Part shown: piece by piece, positions 1 to 9,507 of the stretch | Layout: each line of letters opens with the position of its first letter | How positions within the stretch are numbered: the first letter of the stretch is position 1 | NCBI RefSeq assembly: GCF_011290365.1 | Contig: NZ_CP049786.1 | Coordinates: 1,240,001 to 1,304,000 of the forward strand | Length of the DNA stretch: 64,000 bases | Direction of reading: 5' to 3' | From: Leclercia sp. 29361 | Lineage (GTDB): Bacteria > Pseudomonadota > Gammaproteobacteria > Enterobacterales > Enterobacteriaceae | The notes under the pieces: model-generated | What the model saw: only the letters and a program-made list of their open reading frames with translations | What the model was told of the DNA's origin: nothing | Database searches by the model: none | Translations under genes and position numbers: made by a program

Positions 1-1
1 A

Positions 2-898
2 AAAGCGGCGGTGGAGTACGACATCTTCGCCCGCACCAGCCCGGAGCATAAGCTGCGTCTGGTGCAGGCCTTGCAGGAGCAGGGCGAGATCGTCGGCATG
101 ACCGGCGACGGTGTGAACGACGCTCCGGCCCTGCGCCAGGCGGACGTGGGTATCGCCATGGGTATCAAGGGCACCGAAGTGACCAAAGAGGCCGCCGACA
201 TGGTGCTGACGGACGATAACTTCGCCACCATCGCCAGCGCGGTGAAAGAGGGGCGTCGCGTCTACGACAACCTGAAGAAAACCATTCTGTTCATCATGCC
301 GACCAACCTCGCGCAGGGGCTGCTGATTGTGATTGCCCTGCTGGCGGGGAACATCATTCCGCTGACGCCGGTGCTGATTTTGTGGATGAACATGGCCACC
401 TCCGCCACGCTCTCCTTCGGCCTCGCCTTTGAAGCCGCCGAGCGCAACATCATGCGTCGTCCGCCGCGTCAGACCGGTCAGCACGTCATGGATGCCTATG
501 CCGTCTGGCGCGTGGCCTTCGTCGGGACCCTGATTGCCGTCGCCGCCTTTGCGCTGGAAGCCTGGCTGGCCCCGCGCGGCCACAGCGCGGAGTTCATCCG
601 TACCGTGCTGCTGCAGATGCTGGTCTGCGCCCAGTGGGTCTACATGATTAACTGCCGCAACACCGAAGGCTTCTCCCTCAACCGCGGCCTGCTGGCGAAC
701 AAAGGGATCTGGCTGGTAACGGGCGTGCTGCTCCTGCTGCAGCTGGCGATTATCTACCTGCCGTTTATGCAGATGCTGTTCGGCACCGAAGCCCTGCCGC
801 TGCGCTACTGGGGTGTCACCCTGGGGATCGCGAGCGCGATGTTCTTCATTGTCGAAATCGAGAAGCGACTGACCCGCAGGTTCCGTAAGGCTGCATAA
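2..898 (+). CDS. P-type cation-transporting ATPase, C-terminal part (5' end outside window)
   Basis: The reading frame is open from the left edge, so the N-terminal part is missing. The hinge motif TGDGVNDAPAL, which closes the P domain of P-type ATPases, is present about 30 codons in. It is followed by five or six hydrophobic segments typical of the Cation_ATPase_C domain of P2-type pumps. The protein would use ATP to move a cation across the inner membrane. The ion-selecting residues of the earlier membrane helices are not visible, so Ca2+, Mg2+ or another ion cannot be chosen. It is followed by a palindromic intergenic repeat that may end its transcript. Confidence 0.88.
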   Translation, partial: KAAVEYDIFARTSPEHKLRLVQALQEQGEIVGMTGDGVNDAPALRQADVGIAMGIKGTEVTKEAADMVLTDDNFATIASAVKEGRRVYDNLKKTILFIMPTNLAQGLLIVIALLAGNIIPLTPVLILWMNMATSATLSFGLAFEAAERNIMRRPPRQTGQHVMDAYAVWRVAFVGTLIAVAAFALEAWLAPRGHSAEFIRTVLLQMLVCAQWVYMINCRNTEGFSLNRGLLANKGIWLVTGVLLLLQLAIIYLPFMQMLFGTEALPLRYWGVTLGIASAMFFIVEIEKRLTRRFRKAA

Positions 899-909
899 CA
901 AAAACCTTA

Positions 910-997
910 CCCCTCACCCTAACCCTCTCCCCATAGGGGAGAGGGGATCGCCCGGTTTTCTCCCTCGCCCCTTTGGGGAGAGGGCCGGGGTGAGGGG
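910..997. repeat. Palindromic intergenic repeat, copy 1 (CCCTCACCC / CCCTCTCCCC family)
   Basis: An imperfect palindrome of about 88 bp. The outer arms are CCCTCACCC and GGGGTGAGGG, and each half holds its own small hairpin (CCCTCTCCCC-ATA-GGGGAGAGGG on the left, TCGCCCC-TTT-GGGGAGA on the right). The same layout recurs near 32.7, 43.0 and 58.3 kb, with single-hairpin forms near 15.8 and 55.9 kb. It lies between the ATPase and the efflux operon and could terminate transcription or protect a 3' end. I cannot give it a formal family name. Confidence 0.8.
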
Positions 998-1018
998 ACA
1001 AACACCGAGATAATCCCG

Positions 1019-2095
1019 ATGAAACGCATTTTCCTGCGCGCCGCCCTGACCAGCGCACTCCTCGCCTGCACCCTGCAACCCGCCTTCGCCGCCATTCCTG
1101 TGCGTGTCGCCACCGTGGAGCAGACCCCCCACGCCGCCGAGCGCCAGATCCCGGGCCGCGTTGAAGCCATTCACACCGTTGAGCTGCGGGCCCGCACCGA
1201 GGGGGCGATCACCAATATTCACTTCCGCGACGGGGAGTATGTGAAAAAAGGCGACCTGCTGTTTGAACTGGACGATGCCGAGCCGCGTGCCGCCGTGCGT
1301 CTGGCCCAGGCCGAGGTGAAGAGCGCCGAAGCCACCCTGCGTCAGGCGCAGCAGCAGCTCTCCCGCTTTGAAAGCCTGGGCAACAACAACGCCATCAGCC
1401 GTCATGATGTGGATAACGCCCGCATGCAGCGCGACGTCGCCAGCGCGGCGCTGGAGCAGGCCAGAGCCCGGCTTGAAACCCGCAACGTCACCCTGGCGTA
1501 CACGCGCATTACTGCGCCGATTGATGGTCGCGTGGGGCACAGCCGCTTCCACGTGGGCAGCCTGGTGAATCCTGCAAGCGGCGTGCTGGTGGAGGTGGTG
1601 CAGCTCGACCCGATCCGCATCGCCTTTGCGCTGGAGGAGGGGGCGTTTGCCACCAAAGCCGGACAGCATGCGGATATCAGCACCATGAAAAAGGCCTGGC
1701 GGGCCCTGATAGAGAGCAACGGCCAGCGCATCAGCGGGGAACTGACCTCGGTGGATAACCGCATCGACCCGCGCACTGCCAGCGTGATGCTGCGCGCCGA
1801 GTTCGCCAACCCGCGTCATCAGCTGCTGCCCGGCGGCAATGTGAATCTGTTTCTGCGCCCGGCAAGCGAGGAGCCGGTGCTGACCCTGCCCGCCGCGGCG
1901 GTGCAGCAAAACGGCGACGGATTCTTTGCCTGGGTGGTTAACGCCGACGGCAAAGCAGAAATGCGTTCGCTGAAGGTTGCCGGGCAGATCGGCCAGCAGT
2001 TTCAGATCGCCTCTGGCATCGCGTCCGGTGAGCGAGCGATTACTGACGGCGCGCAGCGGGTGCAGCCTGGCGCAGCCGTCCAGATACTGAATTAA
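1019..2095 (+). CDS. RND efflux pump periplasmic adaptor subunit (membrane fusion protein)
   Basis: A 358-aa member of the AcrA/MexE (HlyD_D23) adaptor family. It begins with a clear signal peptide (MKRIFLRAALTSALLA, cleavage near AFAA). A lipoyl half-motif follows (RTEGAITNIHFRDGEYVKKG, about residues 60-80), then a coiled-coil hairpin (about 95-145) and beta-barrel regions. Adaptors bridge the inner-membrane pump and an outer-membrane channel. The pump gene starts nine bases after the stop, so the two form an operon. No outer-membrane channel gene or local regulator is nearby, so TolC probably serves as exit duct (inference). No lipobox cysteine is seen, unlike AcrA. Confidence 0.93.
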   Translation: MKRIFLRAALTSALLACTLQPAFAAIPVRVATVEQTPHAAERQIPGRVEAIHTVELRARTEGAITNIHFRDGEYVKKGDLLFELDDAEPRAAVRLAQAEVKSAEATLRQAQQQLSRFESLGNNNAISRHDVDNARMQRDVASAALEQARARLETRNVTLAYTRITAPIDGRVGHSRFHVGSLVNPASGVLVEVVQLDPIRIAFALEEGAFATKAGQHADISTMKKAWRALIESNGQRISGELTSVDNRIDPRTASVMLRAEFANPRHQLLPGGNVNLFLRPASEEPVLTLPAAAVQQNGDGFFAWVVNADGKAEMRSLKVAGQIGQQFQIASGIASGERAITDGAQRVQPGAAVQILN

Positions 2096-2104
2096 GGAGC
2101 CATC

Positions 2105-5100
2105 ATGCTGACGTTTTTCATCAAACGCCCGCGCTTTGCGATGGTGATTGCGCTGGTTATCACCCTGCTGGGGGCCATCGCGCTGAAGATGATTCCGGTG
2201 GAGCAGTATCCGCAGATCACGCCGCCGGTAGTGAATGTATCGGCCAGTTGGCCCGGCGCCAGCTCGGCTGACGTGGCGGAGGCCATCGCCACGCCGCTGG
2301 AGACCCAGCTCAACGGCGTGGACCACATGCTCTATATGGAGTCCACCAGTTCGGACGAGGGCGCGTACAGCCTCAACATCACCTTTGCGGCGGGCACCGA
2401 TCCGGATCTGGCCGCCATCGACGTGCAAAACCGCGTGGCGCAGGCGGTGGCGCAACTGCCCGCCGAGGCGCAGCAAAACGGCGTCCAGGTGCGCAAACGC
2501 GCCACCAACCTGATGATGGGGGTAAGCCTTTACTCACCGAATAAGTCCCACTCGCCGCTGTTGGTCAGCAACTACGCCAGCACCCAGGTGCGCGAGGCGC
2601 TGTCCCGCCTGCCGGGCGTCGGGCAGGTGCAGATGTTTGGCGCGCGCGACTACAGCATGCGCATCTGGCTGCGTCCGGACCGCATGAACGCCCTCAACGT
2701 CACCACCGACGACGTGGCCCAGGCCCTGCGCGAGCAGAACGTGCAGGGCGCCGCAGGCCAGGTGGGGACGCCTCCGGTGTTTAACGGCCAGCAGCAGACC
2801 CTGACCATTAACGGGCTGGGGCGCTTAAATCAGGCCGAAGATTTCGCCGGGATCATTATCCGCGCGGGGGATATGGGCCAGCTGGTGCGCCTGAAGGATG
2901 TCGCCAGTATCGAACTTGGCTCGCGCAGCTACAGCTCCGGCGCGCAGCTGAACGGGCATGACTCCGCCTATCTCGGCATCTATCCCACGCCGTCCGCCAA
3001 CGCTCTGCGCGTGGCCGACGCGGTGCGCGCCGAGCTGGAGCGCTTATCGACACGTTTTCCGGACGATCTGACCTGGGAAGTGAAGTTCGACACCACGCAG
3101 TTTGTCGCCGCGACCATCAAGGAGATTGGCGTCTCTCTGGCGCTGACCCTGCTGGCCGTGGTGGTGGTGGTCTCCCTGTTCCTGCAGAGCTGGCGCGCGA
3201 CGCTGATTGTGGCCCTCGCCATTCCGGTGTCGCTGGTGGGCACTTTTGCAGTGCTCTATACGTTGGGATACTCGGCCAACACGCTCAGCCTGTTCGCCAT
3301 TATTCTGGCCCTGACCATGGTGGTGGATGACGCCATCGTGGTGGTGGAGAGTGTGGAAACCCTGATGGCAGAAGGGCAGAGCCGCACGGCGGCCACCGCG
3401 CAGGCCCTGCGTCAGATTGCCGGGCCGGTGATTGCCACCACTCTGGTGCTGCTGGCGGTATTTGTCCCGGTGGCGCTGCTGCCAGGGATTGTCGGCGAGC
3501 TCTACCGTCAGTTTGCGGTGACGCTTTCCACTGCGGTGACCCTCTCAAGCCTGGTGGCGTTGACCCTGACGCCCGCGCTTTGCGCGCTGCTGCTGCGTCC
3601 GCGCCCTGAGCGCCCGGCGGCGATTTACCGTGGCTTTAACCGCGGGCTGGATGCGACGCGCAACCTTTACACCCGGATTGTCAGCGCGTTCAACCTGCGC
3701 CCGTGGCTGGCGCTGCTGGCGACCGCAGGTGCGGCGGCCGTAGTGGTGTTCAGCTTTATGTCGATGCCAAAAGGCTTCCTGCCCCAGGAGGATCAGGGCT
3801 ACTTCTTCGCCAGCGTTCAACTGCCGGAGTCGGCTTCGCTGGAGCGTACCGAAGCGGTGATGACCGCGGCACGCGAACTGATTGCTAAAAATCCGGCGGT
3901 GGAGGACGTGATTCAGGTCTCCGGGTTTAACATTCTCAACGGCACCAGCGCCTCTAACGGCGGGTTTATCTCCGTGATGCTGAAGGACTGGAGCGAGCGT
4001 CCCGCCCTGGATGAGGTGATGGGCACCCTGCAGCGCCAGCTGCTGGCCCTGCCGGAGGCGACCATTATGACCTTTGCCCCGCCGACGCTGCCGGGGCTGG
4101 GCAACGCCTCCGGTTTCGACCTGCGCATTCAGGCCCAGGCAGGGCAGAGCCCGGCGGAGCTGGAGCGCGTTACACGACAAGTGCTGGCGAAGGCCAACCA
4201 GCATCCGCAGTTGAGCCGGGTGTTCACTACCTGGAGCAGTAACGTACCCCAGCTGACCCTGACCGTTGACCGCGAGCGCGCCGCGCGCCTTGACGTGCCG
4301 GTCTCGCGCATCTTCAGCAGCCTGCAAACCGCTTTTGGCGGCACGCGAGCCGGGGACTTCAGCGTCAACAACCGCGTCTACCACGTGGTGATGCAAAACG
4401 AGATGCAGTGGCGCGAGCGCGCAGAGCAAATCAGCGAGCTGTTCGTGCGCAGCAACAATGGCGAGCGGGTGCGCCTGAGCAACCTCGTCACCATCACCCC
4501 GACCGTCGGCGCGCCTTTCCTGCAGCAGTACAACCAGTTCCCGTCGGTGTCGGTAAGCGGCTCGGCGGCAGAAGGGGTGAGCAGCAGCACGGCGATGGCG
4601 GCGATGGCTGAGCTTCTGGCGGATAACCTGCCTGCCGGGTACGACTACGCCTGGAGCGGGATGTCGTATCAGGAGCAGCAGACCGGGAATCAGGCGATCT
4701 GGATCGTGCTGGCGGCGGTGGTGATGGCGTGGCTGTTCCTTGTTGCCCAGTACGAGAGCTGGACTTTACCGGCGAGCGTGATGCTCTCGGTACTGTTCGC
4801 CATCGGCGGTGCGCTGGTGTGGCTGTGGGCCGCTGGATACGCCAACGACGTGTATGTGCAGATTGGCCTGGTGCTACTGATAGCCCTTGCCGCCAAGAAC
4901 GCGATTCTGATCGTTGAGTTCGCCCGCGCGCGGCGGATGGAGGGGATGGCGATTGTCGATGCCGCGAGAGAGGGGGCCTCCCGCCGCTTCCGGGCAGTGA
5001 TGATGACCGCGGTGTCGTTCATTATCGGGGTACTACCGATGATGCTGGCGACCGGGGCGGGAGCCCAGAGCCGCCGCATCATCGGTACCACGGTGTTCAG

Positions 5101-5203
5101 CGGCATGCTGGTGGCCACCGTGGTAGGGATTGTCTTTATCCCGGCGCTGTTCGTGCTGTTCCAGCGCCTGCGTGAGTGGGGACACCGGCTTACGGACTTG
5201 TAG
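2105..5203 (+). CDS. RND efflux permease, HAE1 family (AcrB/MexF-like)
   Basis: At 1032 aa this is the full length for an HAE1-type proton-driven drug pump. The two halves show the usual repeat of one N-terminal helix, a large periplasmic loop and a helix bundle. The TM4 proton-relay pair is present ([12 protein letters not shown], near residues 403-413), and so is the late motif [13 protein letters not shown] good ribosome site (AAGGAG) lies before the start, nine bases after the adaptor gene. Substrates cannot be read from the sequence. Its 3' end overlaps the convergent ybdK gene by 14 bases, leaving no room for a separate terminator between them. Confidence 0.95.
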   Translation: MLTFFIKRPRFAMVIALVITLLGAIALKMIPVEQYPQITPPVVNVSASWPGASSADVAEAIATPLETQLNGVDHMLYMESTSSDEGAYSLNITFAAGTDPDLAAIDVQNRVAQAVAQLPAEAQQNGVQVRKRATNLMMGVSLYSPNKSHSPLLVSNYASTQVREALSRLPGVGQVQMFGARDYSMRIWLRPDRMNALNVTTDDVAQALREQNVQGAAGQVGTPPVFNGQQQTLTINGLGRLNQAEDFAGIIIRAGDMGQLVRLKDVASIELGSRSYSSGAQLNGHDSAYLGIYPTPSANALRVADAVRAELERLSTRFPDDLTWEVKFDTTQFVAATIKEIGVSLALTLLAVVVVVSLFLQSWRATLIVALAIPVSLVGTFAVLYTLGYSANTLSLFAIILALTMVVDDAIVVVESVETLMAEGQSRTAATAQALRQIAGPVIATTLVLLAVFVPVALLPGIVGELYRQFAVTLSTAVTLSSLVALTLTPALCALLLRPRPERPAAIYRGFNRGLDATRNLYTRIVSAFNLRPWLALLATAGAAAVVVFSFMSMPKGFLPQEDQGYFFASVQLPESASLERTEAVMTAARELIAKNPAVEDVIQVSGFNILNGTSASNGGFISVMLKDWSERPALDEVMGTLQRQLLALPEATIMTFAPPTLPGLGNASGFDLRIQAQAGQSPAELERVTRQVLAKANQHPQLSRVFTTWSSNVPQLTLTVDRERAARLDVPVSRIFSSLQTAFGGTRAGDFSVNNRVYHVVMQNEMQWRERAEQISELFVRSNNGERVRLSNLVTITPTVGAPFLQQYNQFPSVSVSGSAAEGVSSSTAMAAMAELLADNLPAGYDYAWSGMSYQEQQTGNQAIWIVLAAVVMAWLFLVAQYESWTLPASVMLSVLFAIGGALVWLWAAGYANDVYVQIGLVLLIALAAKNAILIVEFARARRMEGMAIVDAAREGASRRFRAVMMTAVSFIIGVLPMMLATGAGAQSRRIIGTTVFSGMLVATVVGIVFIPALFVLFQRLREWGHRLTDL

Positions 5204-6311
5204 CCCACAGTTCGGCATGTTTTTGCACTAAGGAGATGAGCGAGCCACCGTCTGCGATAAAGTCCCGCATGCGCTGCGCCTCGCTCTTGCCCTGCTTAAG
5301 CATCAGGGTAATTTCCTGAATCGCGCTTGTGGCACCCAGCTTCTCGGCGGACGGCGCGACGCGCTCCAGTAGCCAGGCGAGATCCTCGGCGATGGTTTTC
5401 TGCTCGCCGGTATGCACGTCCGTCAGGATCCCCGCTAACCCGTAGCGACAGGCCTGAAAACGGTTGAAGCGGTACAGTAAGAAATCCTGCTCCTGATGTT
5501 TATAAGGCCGCGTGGTCAGCAGCCAGTGCGAGGTGGCCTGAATCAGCCCGGCGATGTTGATGGCATGGGCCAGCGTCAGCGGCGTATCCATCACCCGCAC
5601 CTCGACGGTGCCGAAATGCGGGCTCGGGCGAATGTCCCAGTGCAGATCTTTAATGCTGTCGATCATGCTGGTGTGGCTCAGGCGGCGGAACAGCCCCTCG
5701 AACTCCTGCCAGCTGTTGACCCACGGCATCAGGCCGTTGTCCGGAAACCCGGAGAAGATGTTGAGTCGCGAGGAGGCAAATTTCGTGTCGGTGCCCTGCA
5801 TATAGGGGGAGGTTGCCGCCAGGGCGATAAAGTGCGGCACGAAGCGCGACAGGCCGTGCAGCAGATAGATGGCCTCATCGCCGGTGCGGCACCCGACGTG
5901 GACGTGCTGGCCGAATACCGTGGCCTGCAAGATCAGATAGCCAAAGCGCTCCAGGGTGGCGTTATACCGCTCGTCCTCGCACACCTGCTGACGCTGCCAT
6001 TTCTGAAACGGATGCGTGCCGCCGCCGCAGATTTGGATATGGTGCTCCGCCGCCGCACGCAGAATGCTCTGCTGCATGGCGGAAAATTGCGCCGCCGCCT
6101 GGTCGATGTTGTGGCACACGCCAGTGGCGATCTCCAGCATGCTTTCGGTGATATCGTGCTTCACCTCCCCGGCTTTAATATCGTTTTTCACGGCGTCGAT
6201 CAGGGCGGACGAGTCCTGGCTCAGATCGTAGCCCGGCGGGTTAACCACCTGCAGCTCCAGTTCGATGCCGAGGGTGTAGGGCTCAGAAGAATGAAAGTCG
6301 GGTAAAGGCAT
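5190..6311 (-). CDS. ybdK: YbdK, carboxylate-amine ligase / weak glutamate-cysteine ligase family (GCS2)
   Basis: The 373-aa product closely follows E. coli YbdK from MPLPDFH onward, including [34 protein letters not shown] and [17 protein letters not shown]. The family is an ATP-grasp-like glutamine synthetase fold, and E. coli YbdK has weak glutamate-cysteine ligase activity in vitro; its physiological substrate is unclear. I place the start at 6311 because the family begins there and a GGAG site precedes it. An in-frame ATG 39 bases upstream has no such support. In E. coli ybdK also precedes hokE and entD, which anchors the synteny of this window. Confidence 0.94.
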   Translation of the reverse strand: MPLPDFHSSEPYTLGIELELQVVNPPGYDLSQDSSALIDAVKNDIKAGEVKHDITESMLEIATGVCHNIDQAAAQFSAMQQSILRAAAEHHIQICGGGTHPFQKWQRQQVCEDERYNATLERFGYLILQATVFGQHVHVGCRTGDEAIYLLHGLSRFVPHFIALAATSPYMQGTDTKFASSRLNIFSGFPDNGLMPWVNSWQEFEGLFRRLSHTSMIDSIKDLHWDIRPSPHFGTVEVRVMDTPLTLAHAINIAGLIQATSHWLLTTRPYKHQEQDFLLYRFNRFQACRYGLAGILTDVHTGEQKTIAEDLAWLLERVAPSAEKLGATSAIQEITLMLKQGKSEAQRMRDFIADGGSLISLVQKHAELWATSP

Positions 6312-6458
6312 AGCGCACTCCGTTGTCTGTGATGAGTTGAGTATAGACAACGGGTGACGTTCTCCTTCTGACTGTGGGAGAGGCTCAGTCTACCTTGACG
6401 CTCCAGAGTCGTTATCGCTATTAATATTGGCCTGATTATCAACGCTAAGGAGTAAGCC

Positions 6459-6953
6459 ATGGTCTCGTTTCGACCCCTGACAGAAGATGAGTATCCTGCT
6501 TATCTGGATTATTTTATTGATGATTATGCCGGGGAGATCGCCACAAACTACGGGCTCTCTCAACATGATTCTGTTGCCAGAGCAAAGCAGGAAATTGCCG
6601 AAATGCTTCCTGAAGGCGTGAATACGCATGGACACGTTTTACTCTCTCTTGTTGCGCCAATAGATCAGACCGACAGGCATGTCGGTTATCTCTGGTACAA
6701 ACCCGATACGATGATGCGCTCAGTGTTTATCTATGATTTTCATATTTTCACCTCTTGCCAGGGACAGGGGCTGGGTAAACAGACTCTCCGCGCTCTTGAA
6801 GCGCATCTGTGCGAGAAGGGTTTTAAAGAGATCAGACTGCGTGTAGCAGGGGATAATGCCCGCGCCCGGCATCTCTACGAGAGCAGCGGTTTTGGAATTA
6901 CCGGGATCAACATGAGCAAGTCTATTGTCGGGCTCGCGGAAAAAACGTCGTGA
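6459..6953 (+). CDS. GNAT family N-acetyltransferase
   Basis: A 164-aa single-domain GNAT enzyme. The acetyl-CoA pyrophosphate loop (motif A) is visible as CQGQGLGKQTLRALE near residues 105-119, and the motif B end is ARHLYESSGFGITGINM. An AAGGAG ribosome site lies seven bases before the ATG. The acceptor substrate is unknown. It stands alone between ybdK (divergent) and ymjA (same strand, 44 bases on), and could share a transcript with ymjA. Confidence 0.88.
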   Translation: MVSFRPLTEDEYPAYLDYFIDDYAGEIATNYGLSQHDSVARAKQEIAEMLPEGVNTHGHVLLSLVAPIDQTDRHVGYLWYKPDTMMRSVFIYDFHIFTSCQGQGLGKQTLRALEAHLCEKGFKEIRLRVAGDNARARHLYESSGFGITGINMSKSIVGLAEKTS

Positions 6954-6997
6954 GAATGCTATTATCCAGGCAGAAACTGACACCCTGAGGATCCCTT

Positions 6998-7243
6998 ATG
7001 AGCAACGACGTACCAATTAAATATTATGACATCGTGGATGAGTACACGACGGAAGCTGCAACCCCGGTGAGCGAAGCAGAGCGTGATCCCCTGGCGCTCT
7101 ATTTTCAACTGCTGATCACCCGTCTGATGAATAACGAAGAGATCAGCGAAGCGGCGCAGACTGAGATGGCGGTGGAAGCCGGTATTAATGCCCAGCGTAT
7201 CGATGATATTGCCAATTTCCTCAATCAGTGGGGCAATGAGTAG
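6998..7243 (+). CDS. ymjA: YmjA family protein (DUF2543)
   Basis: An 81-aa acidic protein that matches E. coli YmjA along its length, with the shared blocks [28 protein letters not shown] and the terminal FLNQWGNE. The function of the family is not known. A GAGG ribosome site precedes the ATG. In E. coli ymjA lies elsewhere (near puuA), so its place beside a GNAT gene and a cold-shock gene is a local arrangement. Confidence 0.88.
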   Translation: MSNDVPIKYYDIVDEYTTEAATPVSEAERDPLALYFQLLITRLMNNEEISEAAQTEMAVEAGINAQRIDDIANFLNQWGNE

Positions 7244-7340
7244 TTCCTTGTATTAAAGGCGTGGTCTGTGCAGACATTGTGCTTTACACTGCGCGCGGCA
7301 AAAGTTGAGTTGATAAACGATTAATTAGGCGGTAACGGTA

Positions 7341-7823
7341 ATGGCGATGAACGGAACAATCACAACCTGGTTTGAAGACAAGGGTTTTGGATTTATCAAA
7401 GATGAAAACGGCGATAACCGTTATTTTCATGTGATTAAGGTCGCCAACCCTGAGCTGATTAAGAAAGATGCCGCGGTGACGTTCGAACCCACCACCAATA
7501 ACAAAGGGTTGTCTGCCTTTGCGGTAAAAGTGGTCCCGGAAAGCAAATACATCTTCATTGATGGCGAACGCCATAAGATCACCTCCATCAAGTCTTATCT
7601 CGTCTACAGCGAAGAAGAGTCTGGCGACACCAAACTTGATAAAGAGGTGCTGTCGGTGAAGAGCCTGATGGGTAATATCGCCCCAAAATCAACTGCGAAA
7701 GCAAGTGAGATGCGCACGGTGAAAAAACTGGCGATCACCACTTTCCAGGGCAAAACGTTCATCTTCTCCGAAGATGAAATCGATATCGATGCCACGGTGA
7801 AACAGCTTAAGAACCTGATGTAA
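7341..7823 (+). CDS. Cold-shock-domain protein with an unassigned C-terminal region
   Basis: The first ~65 of 160 residues form a cold-shock domain: GTITTWFEDKGFGFI carries the RNP1-like nucleic-acid-binding motif and NRYFHV the RNP2-like strand. This makes RNA or single-stranded DNA binding likely. Residues ~70-160 are hydrophilic and include EEESGDTKLDKEVLSVKSLMG and a closing FSEDEIDIDATVKQLKNLM; I do not recognise this part. The start at 7341 has a weak AGGCGG site, and an alternative ATG lies six bases further on. The gene is followed by a REP/BIME element that may mark its 3' end. Confidence 0.8.
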   Translation: MAMNGTITTWFEDKGFGFIKDENGDNRYFHVIKVANPELIKKDAAVTFEPTTNNKGLSAFAVKVVPESKYIFIDGERHKITSIKSYLVYSEEESGDTKLDKEVLSVKSLMGNIAPKSTAKASEMRTVKKLAITTFQGKTFIFSEDEIDIDATVKQLKNLM

Positions 7824-7830
7824 TCTGCAG

Positions 7831-7912
7831 TGCCGGGTGGCGGCTACGCCTTACCCGGCCTACAAATCTCACCCCACCTTGTAGGCCCGTGCAAGCGCAG
7901 CGCCGCCGGGCA
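7831..7912. repeat. REP/BIME element
   Basis: Two inverted REP units lie head to head: TGCCGGGTGGCGGCTACGCC...TTACCCGGCCTAC, then TTGTAGGCCCGTGCAAGCGC...GCCGCCGGGCAA. This is the usual bacterial interspersed mosaic element design in enterobacteria. It lies between the cold-shock gene and the second GNAT gene. A short open frame across it is an artefact. Confidence 0.85.
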
Positions 7913-8057
7913 ATACCACTGTTTCATCCGATGTCCCCCTCTGAGCATGACCCCCGATCAAACACCTGCTGTAGTTTCAGTCGATTCAGCAGTACTGTTA
8001 TGTCGTCAATCCTGTATTGTGAAATAACAATCTATTAACAAACAAAAGGGGTAGAGC

Positions 8058-8771
8058 GTGCCGGAAATTAATATCTGGGGGCAGACCGTTAACGATCCTG
8101 TTCCCGACTGGCAAGGGGCCAGCGTATTAGAGCGTGGAGTGCTGGAAGGGCGTTTTTGCCGCCTTGAACCACTGGATGCGGTAGAACATGCGGTAGATCT
8201 GTTCGAGGCTTATGCCTTAGGTGATGACAGCGACTGGACCTGGCTTGCCAGCAATCAGCCTGCCAGCGTCGAGGCCACCGTCGACTGGTTGCAGATTAAA
8301 GTGCAGGACGAAGGGCTGGTGCCCTTTGCGGTGATCGATCGCCACAGCGAGCGCGCCGTCGGGCTGGTCTGTTATATGGCGATTGAACAGCAGCTGGGCT
8401 CGGTGGAGATAGGTCATGTCACCTGGTCGCGGAAAATGAAAAACAGCCCGCTCGGCACTGAGGCTGTCTGGCTGCTGCTGAAGTACGGCTTCGAACGCGG
8501 CTATCGCCGTCTGGAGTGGAAGTGCGATTCGATGAATATTGCCTCCCGCCGGGCCGCCGATCGCCTGGGCTTTACCTGGGAAGGGCGGCTGCGTCAGAAA
8601 CTGGTGCGCAAAGGCCGTAACCGCGACAGCGATATGCTGTCGATTATCGACAGCGAATGGCCGGAACGGGATGCAGCTATTCGCGGCTGGCTGGCCGCGG
8701 ATAATTTTGATGCTGAAGGACGGCAAATCAGGCGGCTTGAGACATTTCATGTCCGCCCGGAATCGGTCTGA
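8058..8771 (+). CDS. GNAT family N-acetyltransferase (RimJ/RimL-like)
   Basis: A 237-aa enzyme of the Acetyltransf_3 type. Supporting motifs are RFCRLEPLDAVEHA near residue 34, VEIGHVTWSRKMKNSPLGTEA near 115-135, and the C-terminal block EWKCDSMNIASRRAADRLGF typical of RimL/RimJ relatives. The start is a GTG preceded by AAAAGGGG; no ATG gives the family N-terminus. The target is unknown. It is the last gene before the hokE duplication. Confidence 0.86.
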   Translation: MPEINIWGQTVNDPVPDWQGASVLERGVLEGRFCRLEPLDAVEHAVDLFEAYALGDDSDWTWLASNQPASVEATVDWLQIKVQDEGLVPFAVIDRHSERAVGLVCYMAIEQQLGSVEIGHVTWSRKMKNSPLGTEAVWLLLKYGFERGYRRLEWKCDSMNIASRRAADRLGFTWEGRLRQKLVRKGRNRDSDMLSIIDSEWPERDAAIRGWLAADNFDAEGRQIRRLETFHVRPESV

Positions 8772-8914
8772 TTTTTCAGCGACCTGAACGTATTCTGAAA
8801 ACGTCATTTTACTGGTTAAATATCCAGCTTAAAGGCGATTTTTTCGACGGTACGGGAGTAATATTGCGGCGGGTGCCTGATGCTTTCTGAGCTCAGGCAG
8901 GTGTGGTGAGTCAG

Positions 8915-8972
8915 AAAGCAAAAGCCCCGGAGATGTTTCCATCAACCGGGGCTACCAAACCAAACCTCAACA
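8915..8972 (-). ncRNA. sokE: sok-type antisense RNA, copy 1 (predicted)
   Basis: On the minus strand a good promoter, TTGCCT - 17 bases - TACCAT (-10 at 8979-8984), is followed about 58 bases later by the intrinsic terminator AGCCCCGG...CCGGGGCT plus TTTTGCTTT (stems 8923-8930 and 8946-8953). This is the layout and size of E. coli SokB/SokC RNAs. The RNA would be complementary to the leader of hok and block translation of the leader frame. Transcript ends are estimates, and the gene symbol follows the neighbouring hokE. Confidence 0.7.
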
Positions 8973-9010
8973 ATTTGGATGGTAGCCTCTTCTTAGCAAG
9001 GAGGCAATGA
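8933..9010 (+). CDS. Leader reading frame upstream of hok (mok-like), copy 1
   Basis: A 25-codon frame ([11 protein letters not shown]... ending in SLFLARRQ) closes with TGA one base before the hok ATG. It lies across the region targeted by the antisense RNA. In hok/sok systems translation of such a leader couples ribosomes to hok, and Sok blocks it. The same frame is kept open in copy 2 despite base changes, which supports a role. The start codon has only a weak ribosome site (CCGGAG directly before it), so the exact start is uncertain. Confidence 0.45.
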   Translation: MFPSTGATKPNLNNLDGSLFLARRQ

Positions 9011-9011
9011 C

Positions 9012-9164
9012 ATGCTTAACAAGTACGCCTTTGCGGCGCTCCTGGTCCTGAGTTTAACGGTGCTGGGAGTCACGTTTCTGGTTCACGAGCAGTTATGCGA
9101 ACTGAGCTTTAAGGAGCGCGATATGGAAGTGAAAGCTGTTCTCGCTTACGAAACGAAGAAGTAG
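9012..9164 (+). CDS. hokE: Hok/Gef-type toxic membrane peptide HokE, copy 1
   Basis: A 50-aa peptide, too short for many gene finders, starting [19 protein letters not shown] and ending VLAYETKK. It matches E. coli HokE in length, in the single membrane helix (about residues 5-24), in the conserved cysteine of the LCE block (residue 29) and in the C-terminal AVLAYE. Hok peptides depolarise the inner membrane when freed from antisense control. AAGGAGG precedes the ATG. The position between ybdK and entD is that of hokE in E. coli. The copy-2 peptide is identical, so the two genes differ only in their control regions. Confidence 0.9.
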   Translation: MLNKYAFAALLVLSLTVLGVTFLVHEQLCELSFKERDMEVKAVLAYETKK

Positions 9165-9227
9165 CGGTACGCGGGGAGCAATCCCCGCTTATCCAGTTGT
9201 CGGTCTGGTGCAGGCACCCGTTTTTTT

Positions 9228-9263
9228 GCCCCGTCTGGTGATGAGTCAGGCGGGGCATTTTTA
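9228..9263 (+). terminator. Intrinsic terminator of hok copy 1
   Basis: The stem GCCCCG (9228-9233) pairs with CGGGGC (9251-9256), and a run of T follows. The stem can extend inward with CTG/CAG after one mismatch. It ends the hok mRNA. Confidence 0.75.
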
Positions 9264-9410
9264 TTCTTCAACCGAAGATCTAAACGTATTCTGAAAACGC
9301 TATTTTACTGGTTAAATATCCAGCTTAAAGGCGATCTTTTCGACGGTACGGGAGTAATATTGCGGCGGGTGCCTGATGCTTTCTGAGCTCAGGCAGGTGT
9401 GGTGAGTCAG

Positions 9411-9468
9411 AAAGCAAAAGCCCCGGAGATGTTTCCATTAACCGGGGCTACCTACCCAAACCTAAGCA
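9411..9468 (-). ncRNA. sokE: sok-type antisense RNA, copy 2 (predicted)
   Basis: Same design as copy 1: minus-strand promoter TTGCCT - 17 - TACCAT, then a terminator with AGCCCCGG (9419-9426) and CCGGGGCT (9442-9449). The 5' half of the RNA and the loop differ from copy 1 (CTACCTACCC/CTAAGC against CTACCAAACC/CTCAAC on the plus strand). Pairing between the antisense of one copy and the leader of the other would therefore be imperfect. Confidence 0.68.
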
Positions 9469-9506
9469 ATTTGGATGGTAGCCTCTTCTTAGCAAGGAGG
9501 CAATGA
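9429..9506 (+). CDS. Leader reading frame upstream of hok (mok-like), copy 2
   Basis: A 25-codon frame ([11 protein letters not shown]... SLFLARRQ), the equivalent of the frame at 8933. It again ends one base before the hok ATG. Substitutions relative to copy 1 change four residues but keep the frame. Confidence 0.43.
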   Translation: MFPLTGATYPNLSNLDGSLFLARRQ

Positions 9507-9507
9507 C

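Larger units (their letters stand above)
8781..9263. repeat. Tandem duplication of the hokE/sok locus, unit 1
   Basis: This 483-bp unit is repeated at 9277-9759 with an exact 496-base offset and few differences. It holds an upstream region, the sok-like antisense RNA, a leader frame, hok and the intrinsic terminator. The similarity begins near GACCTGAACG and ends just after GCATTTTTA. The two units are separated by 13 unrelated bases. Confidence 0.93.

Noticed and set aside
914-2476. Long open frame (520 codons) on the minus strand opposite the efflux adaptor gene
   Set aside because: It is the mirror of GC-rich coding sequence. It has low-complexity His/Gly/Arg content, no ribosome site, and the plus strand carries clear RND proteins.
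7830-8027. 65-codon frame across the REP/BIME element at 7831-7912
   Set aside because: Begins inside the repeat, has no ribosome site and no recognisable protein features.
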